Positions 26,297 through 35,173 of a stretch of 37,548 nt of DNA are shown piece by piece. Where the stretch lies: contig JADLCV010000265.1 in assembly GCA_020846995.1 (NCBI GenBank), forward strand, positions 1 through 37,548. The letters are read 5' to 3'. The DNA comes from Paracoccaceae bacterium. GTDB taxonomy: Bacteria; Pseudomonadota; Alphaproteobacteria; Rhodobacterales; Rhodobacteraceae. Every line of letters begins with the position of its first letter. The stretch's first letter is position 1. A program made the translations under genes and the position numbers. The notes under the pieces are model-generated. The model worked only from the letters and a program-made list of their open reading frames with translations. It was not told where the DNA came from and did no database searches.

Positions 26297-27868
26297 TCAG
26301 TTGGCCGGCCTGGCGCCCATGGCCAGGGTCCGCTCGTCGCGCCGCGCCTCGTAGGCGACGGTCGCCTTCGAGGCCCAGCTCAGCGCCTGGAAATAGAGCG
26401 GCACCATGGCGGTATCCTCGGCGAAGGCGATCACCGCCGCCGCCTGCAGGCCCTTCTCCCGCTCGGCGGGGTCGAAGACCTGGGCCGCGTCCTCCACCGC
26501 CTTGTCGAAGTCCGGGTCCGAGAAGCCGAAGCGGTTCAGGCTGCCGAGGTCCCGGCCATCGTCGAGGGTATGGATCACCGACAGGAGCCCGCGCGAGGCC
26601 TCGCCCGTCGAGTTGCCGTAGGAGAAGATGAAGGCGCCATAGGCGTTCTTGCCCGCATCCTTGGAAAAGACCGAATAGGGCAGCGTCTCGACCCCGTTCA
26701 CCTTCAGCCCGCCGCGGGCCAGAAGCTGGCCCAGCGCCTGCGCAAGCTCGGCATCCTGGCTGAAGCGGTCGTTCGAGCCGTGCAGGGTGATGCCGAACCC
26801 GTCCGGGTAGCCCGCCTCGGCCAGGAGCTTCTTCGCGCCCTCGGGGTCATAGGGGGTGACCGGCACGTCCGGGCTCCAGCCGAAGACGCCCTCGGGCACG
26901 ATCTGGCTGGCGGGCTCGCCGGCGCCGTAGAGCAGCCGGTCGATGATCGCCTGCCGGTCGATCATCATCGACACCGCCCTGCGCACGCGCGCATCCTTGA
27001 ACGGGTTCTGCGGCAGCGGCCGGCCGTCGATGCCGGTGATGAAGGGGGCGTCGTCGTTCTGGTTCAGCGCCAGGTAGATGAGCCGCACCGTCGGGGTGTC
27101 GTAGACCACGAGGTCCTTGTTGGCCCGCAGGTTGGGCAGGTCGCCCGGCGGCACGAGGTCGATCAGGTCGACCGCGCCCGAGAGCAGCGCCGCCACCCTG
27201 GCCGCGTCGTTCGAGATGAAGCGCATGGTCACATGCTGGTAGGCCGGCTTCGCGCCCCAGTAATCGTCGTTCCTCTCGAGTTCGAGCCGGTCGCCGGGCT
27301 GCCAGCTCACATAGCGGTAGGGTCCGGTGCCGATTGCGGCCGGGCCGGCCGCGAAATCCTCGTTAGCCCTGCCCTCGGTCGCGGCCCTGGAGACGATGTA
27401 GACGGTGCCGATGTTCTCGATGAACAGCGGCGTCGGCTCCTTGGTGGTGAAGCGGATGGTGTGGTCGTCGATGATCTCCATCGTCGCCAGATCGGCCACC
27501 GAGCCGGCGAACGAGGCCGGCGAGTTGGGCACGTTCGGCGCCCGCTCGAGCGACCAGACGACATCGGCGGCGGTGAACGGGCTGCCGTCGTGGAACTTCA
27601 CCCCCTGGCGCAGATGCACGAGCCAGGTGAGCGGGTCGGGATTCTCCCAGCTCTCGGCGAGGCCGGGATAGGCCCGCACGTTCGCGTCCGTCAGCACCAG
27701 CCGGTCGAAGATGTGCAGCGCCGTCATCTGGTTGTTGCCGGTTCGCGAGAACTGCGGGTCGATCGACTGGGGCTCGTTGGCGCGGCCGATCACGAGCGTC
27801 TGGGCAAGGGCCGGCAAGGACCACAGCACCAGCGCCAGCGCCAGCGCGACGGGTTTCAGGGATATCAC
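26297..27868 (-). CDS. Periplasmic peptide-binding protein (SBP family 5)
   Basis: A 523-residue family 5 binding protein, the class that binds di- and oligopeptides, nickel, heme or glutathione. The signal peptide is LKPVALALALVLWSLPALAQ; the mature start TLVIGRANEPQSIDPQFSRT is typical, as are WLVHLRQGVKFHDGSPFTAADVV, GTGPYRYVSWQPGDRLEL, VRRAVSMMIDRQAI and a near-C-terminal VPLYFQALSWASK. The start is GTG at 27868 with a strong GGAGGAG site. It follows the oppF-type gene by 44 bases, so the binding protein lies fifth in the operon, after the permeases and ATPases, which is the reverse of the usual dpp order. The exact ligand is not readable. Confidence 0.94.
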   Translation of the reverse strand: MISLKPVALALALVLWSLPALAQTLVIGRANEPQSIDPQFSRTGNNQMTALHIFDRLVLTDANVRAYPGLAESWENPDPLTWLVHLRQGVKFHDGSPFTAADVVWSLERAPNVPNSPASFAGSVADLATMEIIDDHTIRFTTKEPTPLFIENIGTVYIVSRAATEGRANEDFAAGPAAIGTGPYRYVSWQPGDRLELERNDDYWGAKPAYQHVTMRFISNDAARVAALLSGAVDLIDLVPPGDLPNLRANKDLVVYDTPTVRLIYLALNQNDDAPFITGIDGRPLPQNPFKDARVRRAVSMMIDRQAIIDRLLYGAGEPASQIVPEGVFGWSPDVPVTPYDPEGAKKLLAEAGYPDGFGITLHGSNDRFSQDAELAQALGQLLARGGLKVNGVETLPYSVFSKDAGKNAYGAFIFSYGNSTGEASRGLLSVIHTLDDGRDLGSLNRFGFSDPDFDKAVEDAAQVFDPAEREKGLQAAAVIAFAEDTAMVPLYFQALSWASKATVAYEARRDERTLAMGARPAN

Positions 27869-27912
27869 GGTTTCTCCTCCTTGGCGTTTCGGGCCGGGTT
27901 GCGCCGGGCGGT

Positions 27913-28914
27913 TCAGGCTTGATCGTTCAGATGGCAGGCCGAGAGGCGCCCGCTCGCGACCGGCCTCAGGCGCGGCATCTCGGAGCGGCAGCGGGCAAAG
28001 ACGTGCGGGCAGCGGGTGTGGAACGGGCAGCCCGGCGGCGGGTTGATGGGCGAGGGCAGTTCTCCCTTCAGCGCCGTGAAGGTCTGGCGGCCGCGGCCGA
28101 TGCGCGGGGCCCCGGCCAGCAGGGCCCGGGTGTAGGGATGGTTGGGGCCGGCGAAGATCTCCCGCGTCGGCCCATCCTCGACCAGCCGGCCGAGATACAT
28201 GATCGCGACCCGGTCGGTCAGGTGCCGCACGACACCGAGGTCATGGCTGATGAACAGATAGGTCAGCCCGCGGCGCTCGCGCAGGTCCATGAACAGGTTG
28301 AGGACCTGAGCCTGGATCGAGACGTCGAGCGCCGCCACCGATTCGTCGCAGACAAGGAACCTCGGCTCGACCGCGAGCGCGCGGGCGATGCCGATGCGCT
28401 GGCGCTGTCCGCCCGAGAACTGGTGCGGAAACCGCCGGGCATAGGCCGGGTCCAGCCCCACCTCGCGCATGAGTGCGCCGACCCGCTGGACGCGCTCGCG
28501 GGAGGGGAAGAGGCCATGCACCACCGGCGCCTCGCCGATGATGTCGGCCACCCGCATGCGCGGGTTCAGCGAGTTCATCGGATCCTGGAAGATCATCTGG
28601 ATCTCGATCTGGGTGCGCCGTGCCTCCTCGGCGGTAAAGGCGCGGTCCTCGCGGCCGCGATACCAGAGCTGCCCCGAGGTCCTGGCGTGCACGCCGGCGA
28701 CGATCCGGCCCAGGGTGGACTTGCCGCAGCCGGATTCGCCCACGAGCCCGACCGCCTGCCCCTCGGCCACCTCGAGCGACACGTCCTCGACCGCGCGCAC
28801 CACCGGCGGCTCCGGCGCCCCCAGCCGGATCGCCAGCCGCTCGGCGAAGTCGGGCTTGCGGGTGAAGTGTTTCGAGACCGCCCTGAGGTCCAGGAGCGCG
28901 GGCTGGCCGGTCAT
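27913..28914 (-). CDS. Peptide ABC importer ATPase (DppF/OppF type)
   Basis: A 333-residue ATPase with Walker A GESGCGKST, the family-typical FQDPMNSLNPRMRV, signature FSGGQRQRIGIARAL, Walker B LVCDESVAALDVS and ISHDLGVVRHL. The C-terminal peptide-transporter extension contains NPPPGCPFHTRCPHVFARC with the four-cysteine pattern seen in DppF/OppF subunits that bind an iron-sulfur cluster. The Walker B tail has DES in place of DEP, a variant also found in this family. The start ATG at 28914 overlaps the stop of the partner ATPase gene by ATGA. Confidence 0.94.
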   Translation of the reverse strand: MTGQPALLDLRAVSKHFTRKPDFAERLAIRLGAPEPPVVRAVEDVSLEVAEGQAVGLVGESGCGKSTLGRIVAGVHARTSGQLWYRGREDRAFTAEEARRTQIEIQMIFQDPMNSLNPRMRVADIIGEAPVVHGLFPSRERVQRVGALMREVGLDPAYARRFPHQFSGGQRQRIGIARALAVEPRFLVCDESVAALDVSIQAQVLNLFMDLRERRGLTYLFISHDLGVVRHLTDRVAIMYLGRLVEDGPTREIFAGPNHPYTRALLAGAPRIGRGRQTFTALKGELPSPINPPPGCPFHTRCPHVFARCRSEMPRLRPVASGRLSACHLNDQA

Positions 28915-29888
28915 TGACCCACCTCCGGGATCAGCGGCGCAAAGCAGCGCACCGTGCGCTCGGGGCCAAGCCGGCGGACCGGCGGAGGGGTCGAGCATTC
29001 CGGCCGCACATGGGCGCAGCGCGGCGCGAAGGGGCAGCCGGGCGGCAGGTTCAGCACCGAGGGCGCCATGCCGGGGATCTGGCGCAGCCGGCCGCCCGGC
29101 GTGGCGGCCGACGGGGTCGAATCCAGCAGCCCGCGGGTGTAGGGGTGGCCGGGCCGGGCGATGACCTCGGCAACCGGGCCCTCCTCGACCACCCGCCCGG
29201 CATACATGACGATGATGCGGTCGGCGATCGCCTCGACCACGGCAAGGTCGTGGCTGACCCAGATCATCGCCGTGCCGGTCTCGGCCACGAGCCTCTGCAT
29301 CTCGGACAGGACCTGGCCCTGGATGGTCACGTCGAGCGCCGTGGTGGGCTCGTCGGCCAGGATCAGCGACGGGCCGTGGAGCATGGCGATGGCGATGGCG
29401 ACGCGCTGGCGCATCCCGCCCGAGAACTGGTGCGGATAGGCGCGGATGCGTTCCTGCGGCGCGGGGATGCCGACGCGGGCGAGCATGTCCAGCGCCCGCT
29501 CGCGGGCCCCGGCGTAGCTCGTCCGTTCGTGCGCCAGCACGGTTTCGACCATCTGCGTCTCGATCCGGAGCACCGGCGTCAGGGTCAGCATCGGGTCCTG
29601 GAAGATCATCGCGATGTCGCGGCCGCGCAGCTGCCGCAGGCGCTCGGGCGAGGCCTGGATCAGATCCTCGCCCTTGAAGCGGACGCTGCCCCCGACGACC
29701 TTTCCCGGCGGATCGACCAGCCCCAGGATCGAGAAGCTCGTCACCGATTTGCCCGAGCCGGATTCGCCCACGAGGCCCAGAACCTCGCCCGCCCGCAGGG
29801 TCAGGTCGACCCCGTCCACCGCCCTGACGGCCCCGGCGCGGGTCAGGAAATGGGTCTTCAGCCCCGTCACCTCGAGCAGCGCGGTCAT
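28911..29888 (-). CDS. Peptide ABC importer ATPase (DppD/OppD type)
   Basis: A 325-residue ATPase partner of the preceding protein. Walker A GESGSGKS, IFQDPMLTLTPVLRI, FSGGMRQRVAIAIAML, Walker B ILADEPTTALDVTIQ and VSHDLAVVEAIADR are the DppD hallmarks. The C-terminal extension has LPPGCPFAPRCAHVRPEC, again a cysteine cluster of the iron-sulfur type. Starts at ATG 29888, overlapping the permease stop by four bases. Confidence 0.94.
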   Translation of the reverse strand: MTALLEVTGLKTHFLTRAGAVRAVDGVDLTLRAGEVLGLVGESGSGKSVTSFSILGLVDPPGKVVGGSVRFKGEDLIQASPERLRQLRGRDIAMIFQDPMLTLTPVLRIETQMVETVLAHERTSYAGARERALDMLARVGIPAPQERIRAYPHQFSGGMRQRVAIAIAMLHGPSLILADEPTTALDVTIQGQVLSEMQRLVAETGTAMIWVSHDLAVVEAIADRIIVMYAGRVVEEGPVAEVIARPGHPYTRGLLDSTPSAATPGGRLRQIPGMAPSVLNLPPGCPFAPRCAHVRPECSTPPPVRRLGPERTVRCFAPLIPEVGQ

Positions 29889-30799
29889 CGGGCGTTCCTC
29901 GGGTTCAGCACCTCGCGCAGGCGGTCGCCGACGATGTTCACCGCGAAGATCAGCACCAGGAGCAGCAGCCCCGGAAACACGCTGATCCAGTAGAGACCGG
30001 CCAGCATCACGTTGAACCCGTTCGAGATCAGCAGCCCCAGCGAGGGCTGGGTGATGGGCAGGCCGAGGCCGAGGAAGGACAGCGTCGCCTCGGCCGAGAT
30101 CGCGCTGGCCACCTGCATCGTGCCGATGACGATGACCGGGGCCATGCAGTTGGGGGCGAGATGCCGGAACACGATCCGCGGCCAGCCGAGGCCGAGCGAG
30201 CGCGCGGCCTCGATATACTCCTTGTTGCGCTCGCTCAGCGCCAGCGCGCGGACGGCGCGGGCGAAATAGGCCCATTGCACGAGGACCAGCGCCAGGATCA
30301 CCTTGTCCACCCCCTGCCCCAGCGCCGCCAGCATCATCAGCGCCACGAGGATGGTGGGAAAGCTCAGCATGAAGTCGACCACCCGCATGATCAGCGCATC
30401 GACGGCGCCGCCGGCATAGGCCGCGACGAGCCCGAGCGAGACGCCGACGACGATGGCCAGGACCCCCGAGGCCACCCCCACGAAGAGCGAGGTCTTGAGC
30501 CCGTAGAGCATCGCCGAAAGCATGTCGCGGCCCTGATTGTCCGAGCCGAGCAGGAAGAGCTTCCCCTCCGGGGTGACGGTCAGCGGCGGCAGGCGGCCGT
30601 CGAAGAAGCTGATCTCGGCCAGGTCATAGGGGTTCTGCGGCGCGATCCAGGGCCCGATCAGCGCCAGGACCAGCAGGATCACGCAGACGGCGAGCGCGAT
30701 CAGCGCGGTGCGGCTTTCGGCAAAGCCGTCCCAGACCGGACGCCAGCGCGAGGGGGCCGCCTCGGATCCGGCGGGGGGGCTTTCGGCGGGGGCGCTCAT
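29885..30799 (-). CDS. Peptide ABC importer permease (DppC type)
   Basis: A 304-residue permease. After a proline/alanine-rich cytoplasmic tail (about 25 residues) the first span is LIALAVCVILLVLALIGPWI. The periplasmic stretch GSDNQGRDMLSAMLYGLKTSLFVGV, MRVVDFMLSFPTILVALMML and the EAA loop EYIEAARSLGLGWPRIVFRH are diagnostic of DppC/OppC. The start ATG at 30799 overlaps the DppB stop by ATGA. Together with DppB it forms the channel. Confidence 0.95.
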   Translation of the reverse strand: MSAPAESPPAGSEAAPSRWRPVWDGFAESRTALIALAVCVILLVLALIGPWIAPQNPYDLAEISFFDGRLPPLTVTPEGKLFLLGSDNQGRDMLSAMLYGLKTSLFVGVASGVLAIVVGVSLGLVAAYAGGAVDALIMRVVDFMLSFPTILVALMMLAALGQGVDKVILALVLVQWAYFARAVRALALSERNKEYIEAARSLGLGWPRIVFRHLAPNCMAPVIVIGTMQVASAISAEATLSFLGLGLPITQPSLGLLISNGFNVMLAGLYWISVFPGLLLLVLIFAVNIVGDRLREVLNPRNAR

Positions 30800-31770
30800 T
30801 TCATGGCCCCCAGCCGCACGCGCGGGTCAAGGACGGTGTAGAGAACGTCGACGATCAGGTTCAGGAGGATGAAGAGGGCGGTGATGACGAGGAGGTAGGC
30901 GGCGACCACCGGGCGATCCAGCTTGTTGATGGAATCGATGATCAGCGTGCCCATGCCCGGCCAGGCAAAGATCGATTCGGTGATGACGGCGAAGGCGATG
31001 ACCGAGCCGAACTCCATGCCGACGACGGTGATGATGGGCGCGGCGATGGTCTTGCCGACATGGACGCCGATGATCCTGCGGTCGCTCAGCCCCCGCGCCC
31101 GGGCGAACTTGACGAAGTCGAGCTGCATCGTCTCGCGCACCTGCGCCCGTGTCAGCCGGATCACCAGCGAGAGCTTGAACAGCGCCAGGTTGGTGGCGGG
31201 AAGGATCAGGTGCCGGATCCCCTCCCAGCTCGCGAAGCTCGTCTCGATGCCGAGGATCTCGCCGGTCGGGCCGCGTCCCGAGGATGGCAGCCAGCCGAGC
31301 AGGATCGAGAAGATCAGGATCAGCATCAGCCCCTGCCAGAAGTTCGGCAGCGAGAAGCCGAGGATCGAGCCGGTGACGATCGTCCGGTCCAGCGGTGTGT
31401 CGGGATGCAGCCCGGCGTAGAGCCCGAGCGGGGCGCCGACCGCCAGCGCGATCAGGAGCGCCGCCACCGCCAGTTCCAGCGTGGCCGGGAAACGCTGGAA
31501 GATCAGCGTGATCGAGGGAACGTTGTAGACGAACGAGGTGCCGAGGTCGCCCTGCAGCGCGTTCGTGAGGAACACCCAGTATTGGACCCAGATCGGCCGG
31601 TCGAGCCCGAGCGCGATGATCGCGGCCGCGCGCTCCGAGGCGGTGGCATCGTCCGGCAGCAGGATCTCGGCCGGATTGCCGATGGAATAAAGCCCGAAGA
31701 ACACCACCAGCGACACCGCCAGCAGCACCATGGCCATCTGCAGGACGCGCCTGATCAGGAACACCGCCAT
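30796..31770 (-). CDS. Peptide ABC importer permease (DppB type)
   Basis: A 324-residue permease, first gene of the operon. It starts MAVFLIRRVLQMAMVLLAVSLVVFFGLYS as DppB proteins do, then has a periplasmic loop and five further spans; the EAA loop reads FVKFARARGLSDRRIIGVHV, and the C-terminus LIVDVLYTVLDPRVRLG is typical. The start ATG at 31770 is chosen because the hydrophobic N-terminus follows directly; the frame stays open to 31887 but would run into the LysR operator. A GGGGGGAGG site lies about ten bases upstream. Divergent from lysR, 126 bases away. Confidence 0.95.
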   Translation of the reverse strand: MAVFLIRRVLQMAMVLLAVSLVVFFGLYSIGNPAEILLPDDATASERAAAIIALGLDRPIWVQYWVFLTNALQGDLGTSFVYNVPSITLIFQRFPATLELAVAALLIALAVGAPLGLYAGLHPDTPLDRTIVTGSILGFSLPNFWQGLMLILIFSILLGWLPSSGRGPTGEILGIETSFASWEGIRHLILPATNLALFKLSLVIRLTRAQVRETMQLDFVKFARARGLSDRRIIGVHVGKTIAAPIITVVGMEFGSVIAFAVITESIFAWPGMGTLIIDSINKLDRPVVAAYLLVITALFILLNLIVDVLYTVLDPRVRLGAMK

Positions 31771-31876
31771 CGCCCCGTAGCCTCCCCCCTGCGGCCGGGC
31801 GGCATGCGGGCGCCGGCGGCCGCAAGGGTGCGGGCCGAGCGGTCGTCGCGCAAGTTCATTGTTGCCGTGCCCCATG

Positions 31877-31895
31877 GCATAAGCCATGCTTATGC
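31877..31895. promoter_or_regulatory. Perfect LysR-type operator between lysR and the peptide importer operon
   Basis: GCATAAG-CCATG-CTTATGC, a perfect seven-base inverted repeat. Its core ATAAGCCATGCTTAT matches the T-N11-A LysR box (T31880, A31892). It lies one base before the lysR start and 107 bases before dppB, as expected for an autoregulated divergent LysR system. Confidence 0.75.
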
Positions 31896-31896
31896 G

Positions 31897-33000
31897 ATGA
31901 CGCCGACGCTCCTCCGCGGTCTCGAGGTTCTCTGTGCCATCGTCGAGGAGGGCAGCGCCACGGCCGCCGCGCGGCGGCTGGGCCTGTCGCAGCCGGCCGT
32001 CAGCCAGCAGGTGGCGCGGCTCGAGCAGCGGCTGTCGCTAGCGCTTTTCGCGCGCGAGAACGGGCGGCTGCGGCCGACGGTGACGGCCCTGGAGATCTAT
32101 GCGGAAAGCCGGCACGCCTTCGACGGGCTCGATCGCGTGCTGAGCCTCGCGCGCGACATCCACGGGCTCGACCGCGGCCAGCTCCGGGTCGCGGCGCCGC
32201 ATTCGCTGGCGCCGGATTTCCTGCCGACCGTGCTCGCGCGGCTGGCCCGCGGGCGGCCGCACCTGCGCATCCGCGTCCAGCACGGCACCTACGAGCAGAT
32301 CACCGCCCAGGTTGCGGCCCGCCGGGTCGATCTCGGCATCGCCAAGGCGCCGATGCTGACGCCGGGGGTCGAGGCGATCGAGATCGCCGCCAGCCCGCTG
32401 GTGGCGCTGTCGGCCATCGGCCCCGCCCGGGGCCGGCCGCAGGGGCGGCAGAGGCCCGTCCCGCCGGCAGTCCTGGCGAAGGAGCCGCTGATCATGGTCG
32501 GGCGCGGCCGACCCTGGCGGGAGGAGATCGACGTCGCCTTCCGCCGGGCCGGGGTGGCGCCGCAGGTGCGGATCGAGACCCATACGGTCCAGTCCGCCTG
32601 CGGCCTTGCCGCGGCCGGATTCGGGACCGCGATCGCGCCGGAATGGCTGGTCGGCTGCCTCGGCCGGTCCGACCTCCTGGTGCGCCCGCTCGACTTCGGC
32701 ATCGTCCACCGCTTCCTCGCGATCTACCCCGCCGGCGCGCGGCGAGATGAGCTGGCGCAGGACTTCGCGCTCCTGTGCCGCGAGATCGCTGCGTGGCGGG
32801 CGACCGGCATGGCCGCGGCTGCGGAAGGTCCGGCCACGGAAGGTCCGGGCGCGGGCGGGCAGGATCCGCGTCGCGCGGGCGCGGCCGCGGCCGTCCCGGA
32901 CCGTGGCGGCGAGGAGCAGCGCGGGGCACGGACGACGCCCGGCCTCTCGCTTGCCGCGGCCACCCCGACGAAGCCTGCGCCATCGGCGCCGAGAGCATAG
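31897..33000 (+). CDS. LysR-family transcriptional regulator with long C-terminal tail
   Basis: A 367-residue regulator predicted to control the divergent peptide importer operon. The N-terminal winged helix-turn-helix is clear: LEVLCAIVEEGSATAAARRLGLSQPAVSQQVARLEQRL, then LFARENGRLRPTVTALEIY. The effector domain follows (GQLRVAAPHSLAPDFLPTVLARL through VQSACGLAAAGFGTAIAPEWLV). The normal LysR end is reached near CREIAAWRA (about residue 304), but the frame continues for about 60 residues of low-complexity glycine, alanine and proline sequence. The start ATG at 31897 sits immediately after the operator; GTG at 31867 is a weaker alternative. Confidence 0.93.
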   Translation: MTPTLLRGLEVLCAIVEEGSATAAARRLGLSQPAVSQQVARLEQRLSLALFARENGRLRPTVTALEIYAESRHAFDGLDRVLSLARDIHGLDRGQLRVAAPHSLAPDFLPTVLARLARGRPHLRIRVQHGTYEQITAQVAARRVDLGIAKAPMLTPGVEAIEIAASPLVALSAIGPARGRPQGRQRPVPPAVLAKEPLIMVGRGRPWREEIDVAFRRAGVAPQVRIETHTVQSACGLAAAGFGTAIAPEWLVGCLGRSDLLVRPLDFGIVHRFLAIYPAGARRDELAQDFALLCREIAAWRATGMAAAAEGPATEGPGAGGQDPRRAGAAAAVPDRGGEEQRGARTTPGLSLAAATPTKPAPSAPRA

Positions 33001-33334
33001 TCGCCCCGGGCGCGCCCGCTTCGCCGGCGATGGCGGCGTTGGGGTGCGGGCGCCGTCCCGCCCCCCGCCATCCTGCCGAATCCGCACGCGGCGTCGGCGC
33101 GGCCGGTGGAGGTTTCCGCGGTCGATGGCGGGCCCGCGTCACCCCGACCACCGCCTGCCATTTCCGGCCCGGGCGGATCACTCGGCGCGCGGCATCGGCG
33201 CGGCGGGACGGGCCGGGCGTCGGTGCGGGGCGGCCGCATGCGGCGTCGCTGCCCCTGCCCGGCGCCGCGGCTGGTCCCGGCGGTGCCGGGGGCCCAAGGC
33301 GACTCACGGGGGCAATGCGGACGGGGAGTGCCGG
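33001..33334. other. 334-base convergent spacer, no gene seen
   Basis: Lies between the lysR tail and the SDR stop. It is GC-rich, with overlapping frames typical of base composition, and no recognisable gene, hairpin with T tract or repeat. Confidence 0.45.
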
Positions 33335-34102
33335 TCAGATGATGTGGTAGCCGCCGTCGACGAGGAGGATCGTGCCGGTGACGAATCCTGACAGGTCCGA
33401 GGCGAGAAAGACGGCCGGGCCGACGAGATCGTCGACCGTTCCCATCCGGCCGAGGGGGATGTGGTCGAGAACGGCCGCGAGGCGCGGGTCGTCGCGGTCG
33501 CGGACGGCCGCGTTGAGCGCCGTCGCCGTGAAGCCGGGGCCGATGGCATTGACCCGCACCCCCTCCCGCCCGAGTTCGGCCGCCAGCGCCCGCGTGAAGC
33601 CGAGAACACCATGTTTCGAGGTGGTGTAGGCGGGCGAAAGCGGGGTTCGCCCGTGCATGACGGAGAGGACCGAACCGACATTGACGATGCGGCCGCGGCG
33701 GCGCCGCAACTGCCCCAGGAACGCCCGGGTGACGTTGAACATCCCGTCCAGGTTGGTCGCGATCACGGCGTCCCAGTCGCGGCTCGCCGCCTTGTCCGGC
33801 GCGGTGATGCCGTGGCGGCGAACGATGCCGGCGTTGTTGACGAGGATCGAGACCGCGCCGATCTCCTCCTCGACCCGGCGTGCCGCGGAATGGCAGTCCC
33901 GCCGCCGGGTGATGTCGAGCGTGACCGCCGACGCCTTCGCCCCCATGCGCGAGATCTCGGCCGCGGCGTCGCCCGCCGCGGCGCCGTCACGGTCGGCGAC
34001 GACCACGCGGGCGCCCTCGCGCCCGTAGGCGATGGCGATGGCGCGGCCGATCCCGGACCCGGCGCCGGTGATGACGGCGACATGGTGGTCGAGAAGCGGC
34101 AT
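33335..34102 (-). CDS. SDR-family dehydrogenase/reductase
   Basis: A 255-residue short-chain dehydrogenase, NAD(P)-dependent, cytoplasmic. Nucleotide-binding TGAGSGIG lies at residues 12-19, LVNNAG follows at mid-protein, with the catalytic serine in NVGSVLS and the YTTSK tyrosine-lysine pair; the C-terminus VTGTILLVDGGYHII is typical. An aspartate in VVADRDG after the second strand suggests NAD preference. I take ATG at 34102 because GGAG lies six bases upstream; ATG at 34108 or 34114 would add two or four residues. Third gene after the dehydrogenase and crotonase, where it could oxidise a hydroxyacyl-CoA intermediate or an alcohol/aldehyde product. Confidence 0.92.
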   Translation of the reverse strand: MPLLDHHVAVITGAGSGIGRAIAIAYGREGARVVVADRDGAAAGDAAAEISRMGAKASAVTLDITRRRDCHSAARRVEEEIGAVSILVNNAGIVRRHGITAPDKAASRDWDAVIATNLDGMFNVTRAFLGQLRRRRGRIVNVGSVLSVMHGRTPLSPAYTTSKHGVLGFTRALAAELGREGVRVNAIGPGFTATALNAAVRDRDDPRLAAVLDHIPLGRMGTVDDLVGPAVFLASDLSGFVTGTILLVDGGYHII

Positions 34103-34190
34103 CGTCATCTCCATCGGGACGGCCGGCCGGGCGCGCGGCGCCGCGGGCGCGACGATCCCCGGACCCGCGGGCGCAGGCGGCGGCCCGTCA

Positions 34191-35036
34191 TCACGTGTTG
34201 TCGTCCTTCGACGCCGCGTCGCTCAGCTTGAAGGGCTCGAAGAAGGGCCGGTAGGTCTTGTCGTCGACGAACTGCTTCAGGCCCTGCTGGTAGGACCGTT
34301 CGGGATCGCCGGCGCGGATGGCGATGTTCTTGGCGTGGAGGTAGTCGTAGGCCTGCGGGACGTCCATGGTCCGCACCGACCGCATCGCCTGCTTGGTGGC
34401 CTTGAGGACCTCCGGGCTCTTCTGCATCAGCTTGTTGGCAAGCCTGATCGTCTCGTCCCGGAGCTGGTCCTTCGGCACGGCGATGTTCGCCAGACCGATG
34501 CGCACCGCTTCCTTGCCGTCGAAGGCGTCGCCGAGGCAGGCGTAGTAGAGCGCGTGGCGATAGAGCACCGCCTCGGTGACGGCCTTGGCGACGAGCGCCC
34601 CGGGGATGATCCCCCAGTTCACTTCCGACAGCGAATAGAGCGCATCGTCGGCCGTGACGACGAAGTCGACGGCGACGAGCTGCATGAAGGCGCCGCCGGC
34701 GCAATAGCCCTCGACCATCGCGATCGTCGGCTTGTCGTACATGTAGAGCCGGTCCCAGCGCCAGCGGTTCGCGAGCGTCTGGATGCGCTTCGACTCCGCC
34801 GGCTTGTCCTCGAGGCCGCGGAAGAACTCCTTCAGGTCCTGCCCGGCGCAGAAGTTCCCGCCGCTGCCGGCGATGATGACGACCTTGGTCTCGGGATCGG
34901 TCTCCAGCTCCTCGAGGGTGCCGTCCATCTCGATGTGAAGCTGCGGATTCATGGCATTCCGCTTCTCGGGCCGGTTGAGGAAGACCCATGAGATTCCACC
35001 ATTCTTCTCGACCTTGACGACGGACGCTTCAGCCAT
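34191..35036 (-). CDS. Crotonase-family enzyme, hydroxycinnamoyl-CoA hydratase/lyase-like
   Basis: A 281-residue crotonase-fold protein that resembles p-hydroxycinnamoyl-CoA hydratase/lyase (feruloyl-CoA hydratase, Ech/HCHL) more than ordinary enoyl-CoA hydratase. Shared features are LNRPEKRNAM, AGQDLKEFFR, WRWDRLYMYDKPTIAMVEGYC and LSEVNWGIIPG, with Glu138 in the place of the catalytic glutamate. Tyr232 in AYDYLHAK probably corresponds to the tyrosine that recognises the phenolic hydroxyl, and QGLKQFVDDKTYRP is also HCHL-like. The start ATG at 35036 has AGGAG six bases upstream; ATG at 35042 is possible. It lies 137 bases downstream of the acyl-CoA dehydrogenase stop on the same strand. Hydration plus retro-aldol cleavage of an aryl-enoyl-CoA is the best guess. 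Confidence 0.88.
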   Translation of the reverse strand: MAEASVVKVEKNGGISWVFLNRPEKRNAMNPQLHIEMDGTLEELETDPETKVVIIAGSGGNFCAGQDLKEFFRGLEDKPAESKRIQTLANRWRWDRLYMYDKPTIAMVEGYCAGGAFMQLVAVDFVVTADDALYSLSEVNWGIIPGALVAKAVTEAVLYRHALYYACLGDAFDGKEAVRIGLANIAVPKDQLRDETIRLANKLMQKSPEVLKATKQAMRSVRTMDVPQAYDYLHAKNIAIRAGDPERSYQQGLKQFVDDKTYRPFFEPFKLSDAASKDDNT

Positions 35037-35173
35037 CTTCATCTCCTGTTCTCTTGGTCCCGGCGAGTGTCGGGCATCGGTTTCTTCTTTCGGGGGCGGC
35101 GTTCGCCCGCGGTGCGGCCGCCGGAGTCGTCGGGCTGCCACCGGGTTCGCGGGCCCGGCGGCGCGGGGCGGGC

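Noticed and set aside
26570-27922. Plus-strand frame of 450 codons opposite the peptide-binding protein
   Set aside because: Antisense shadow of the real gene; no recognisable domain.
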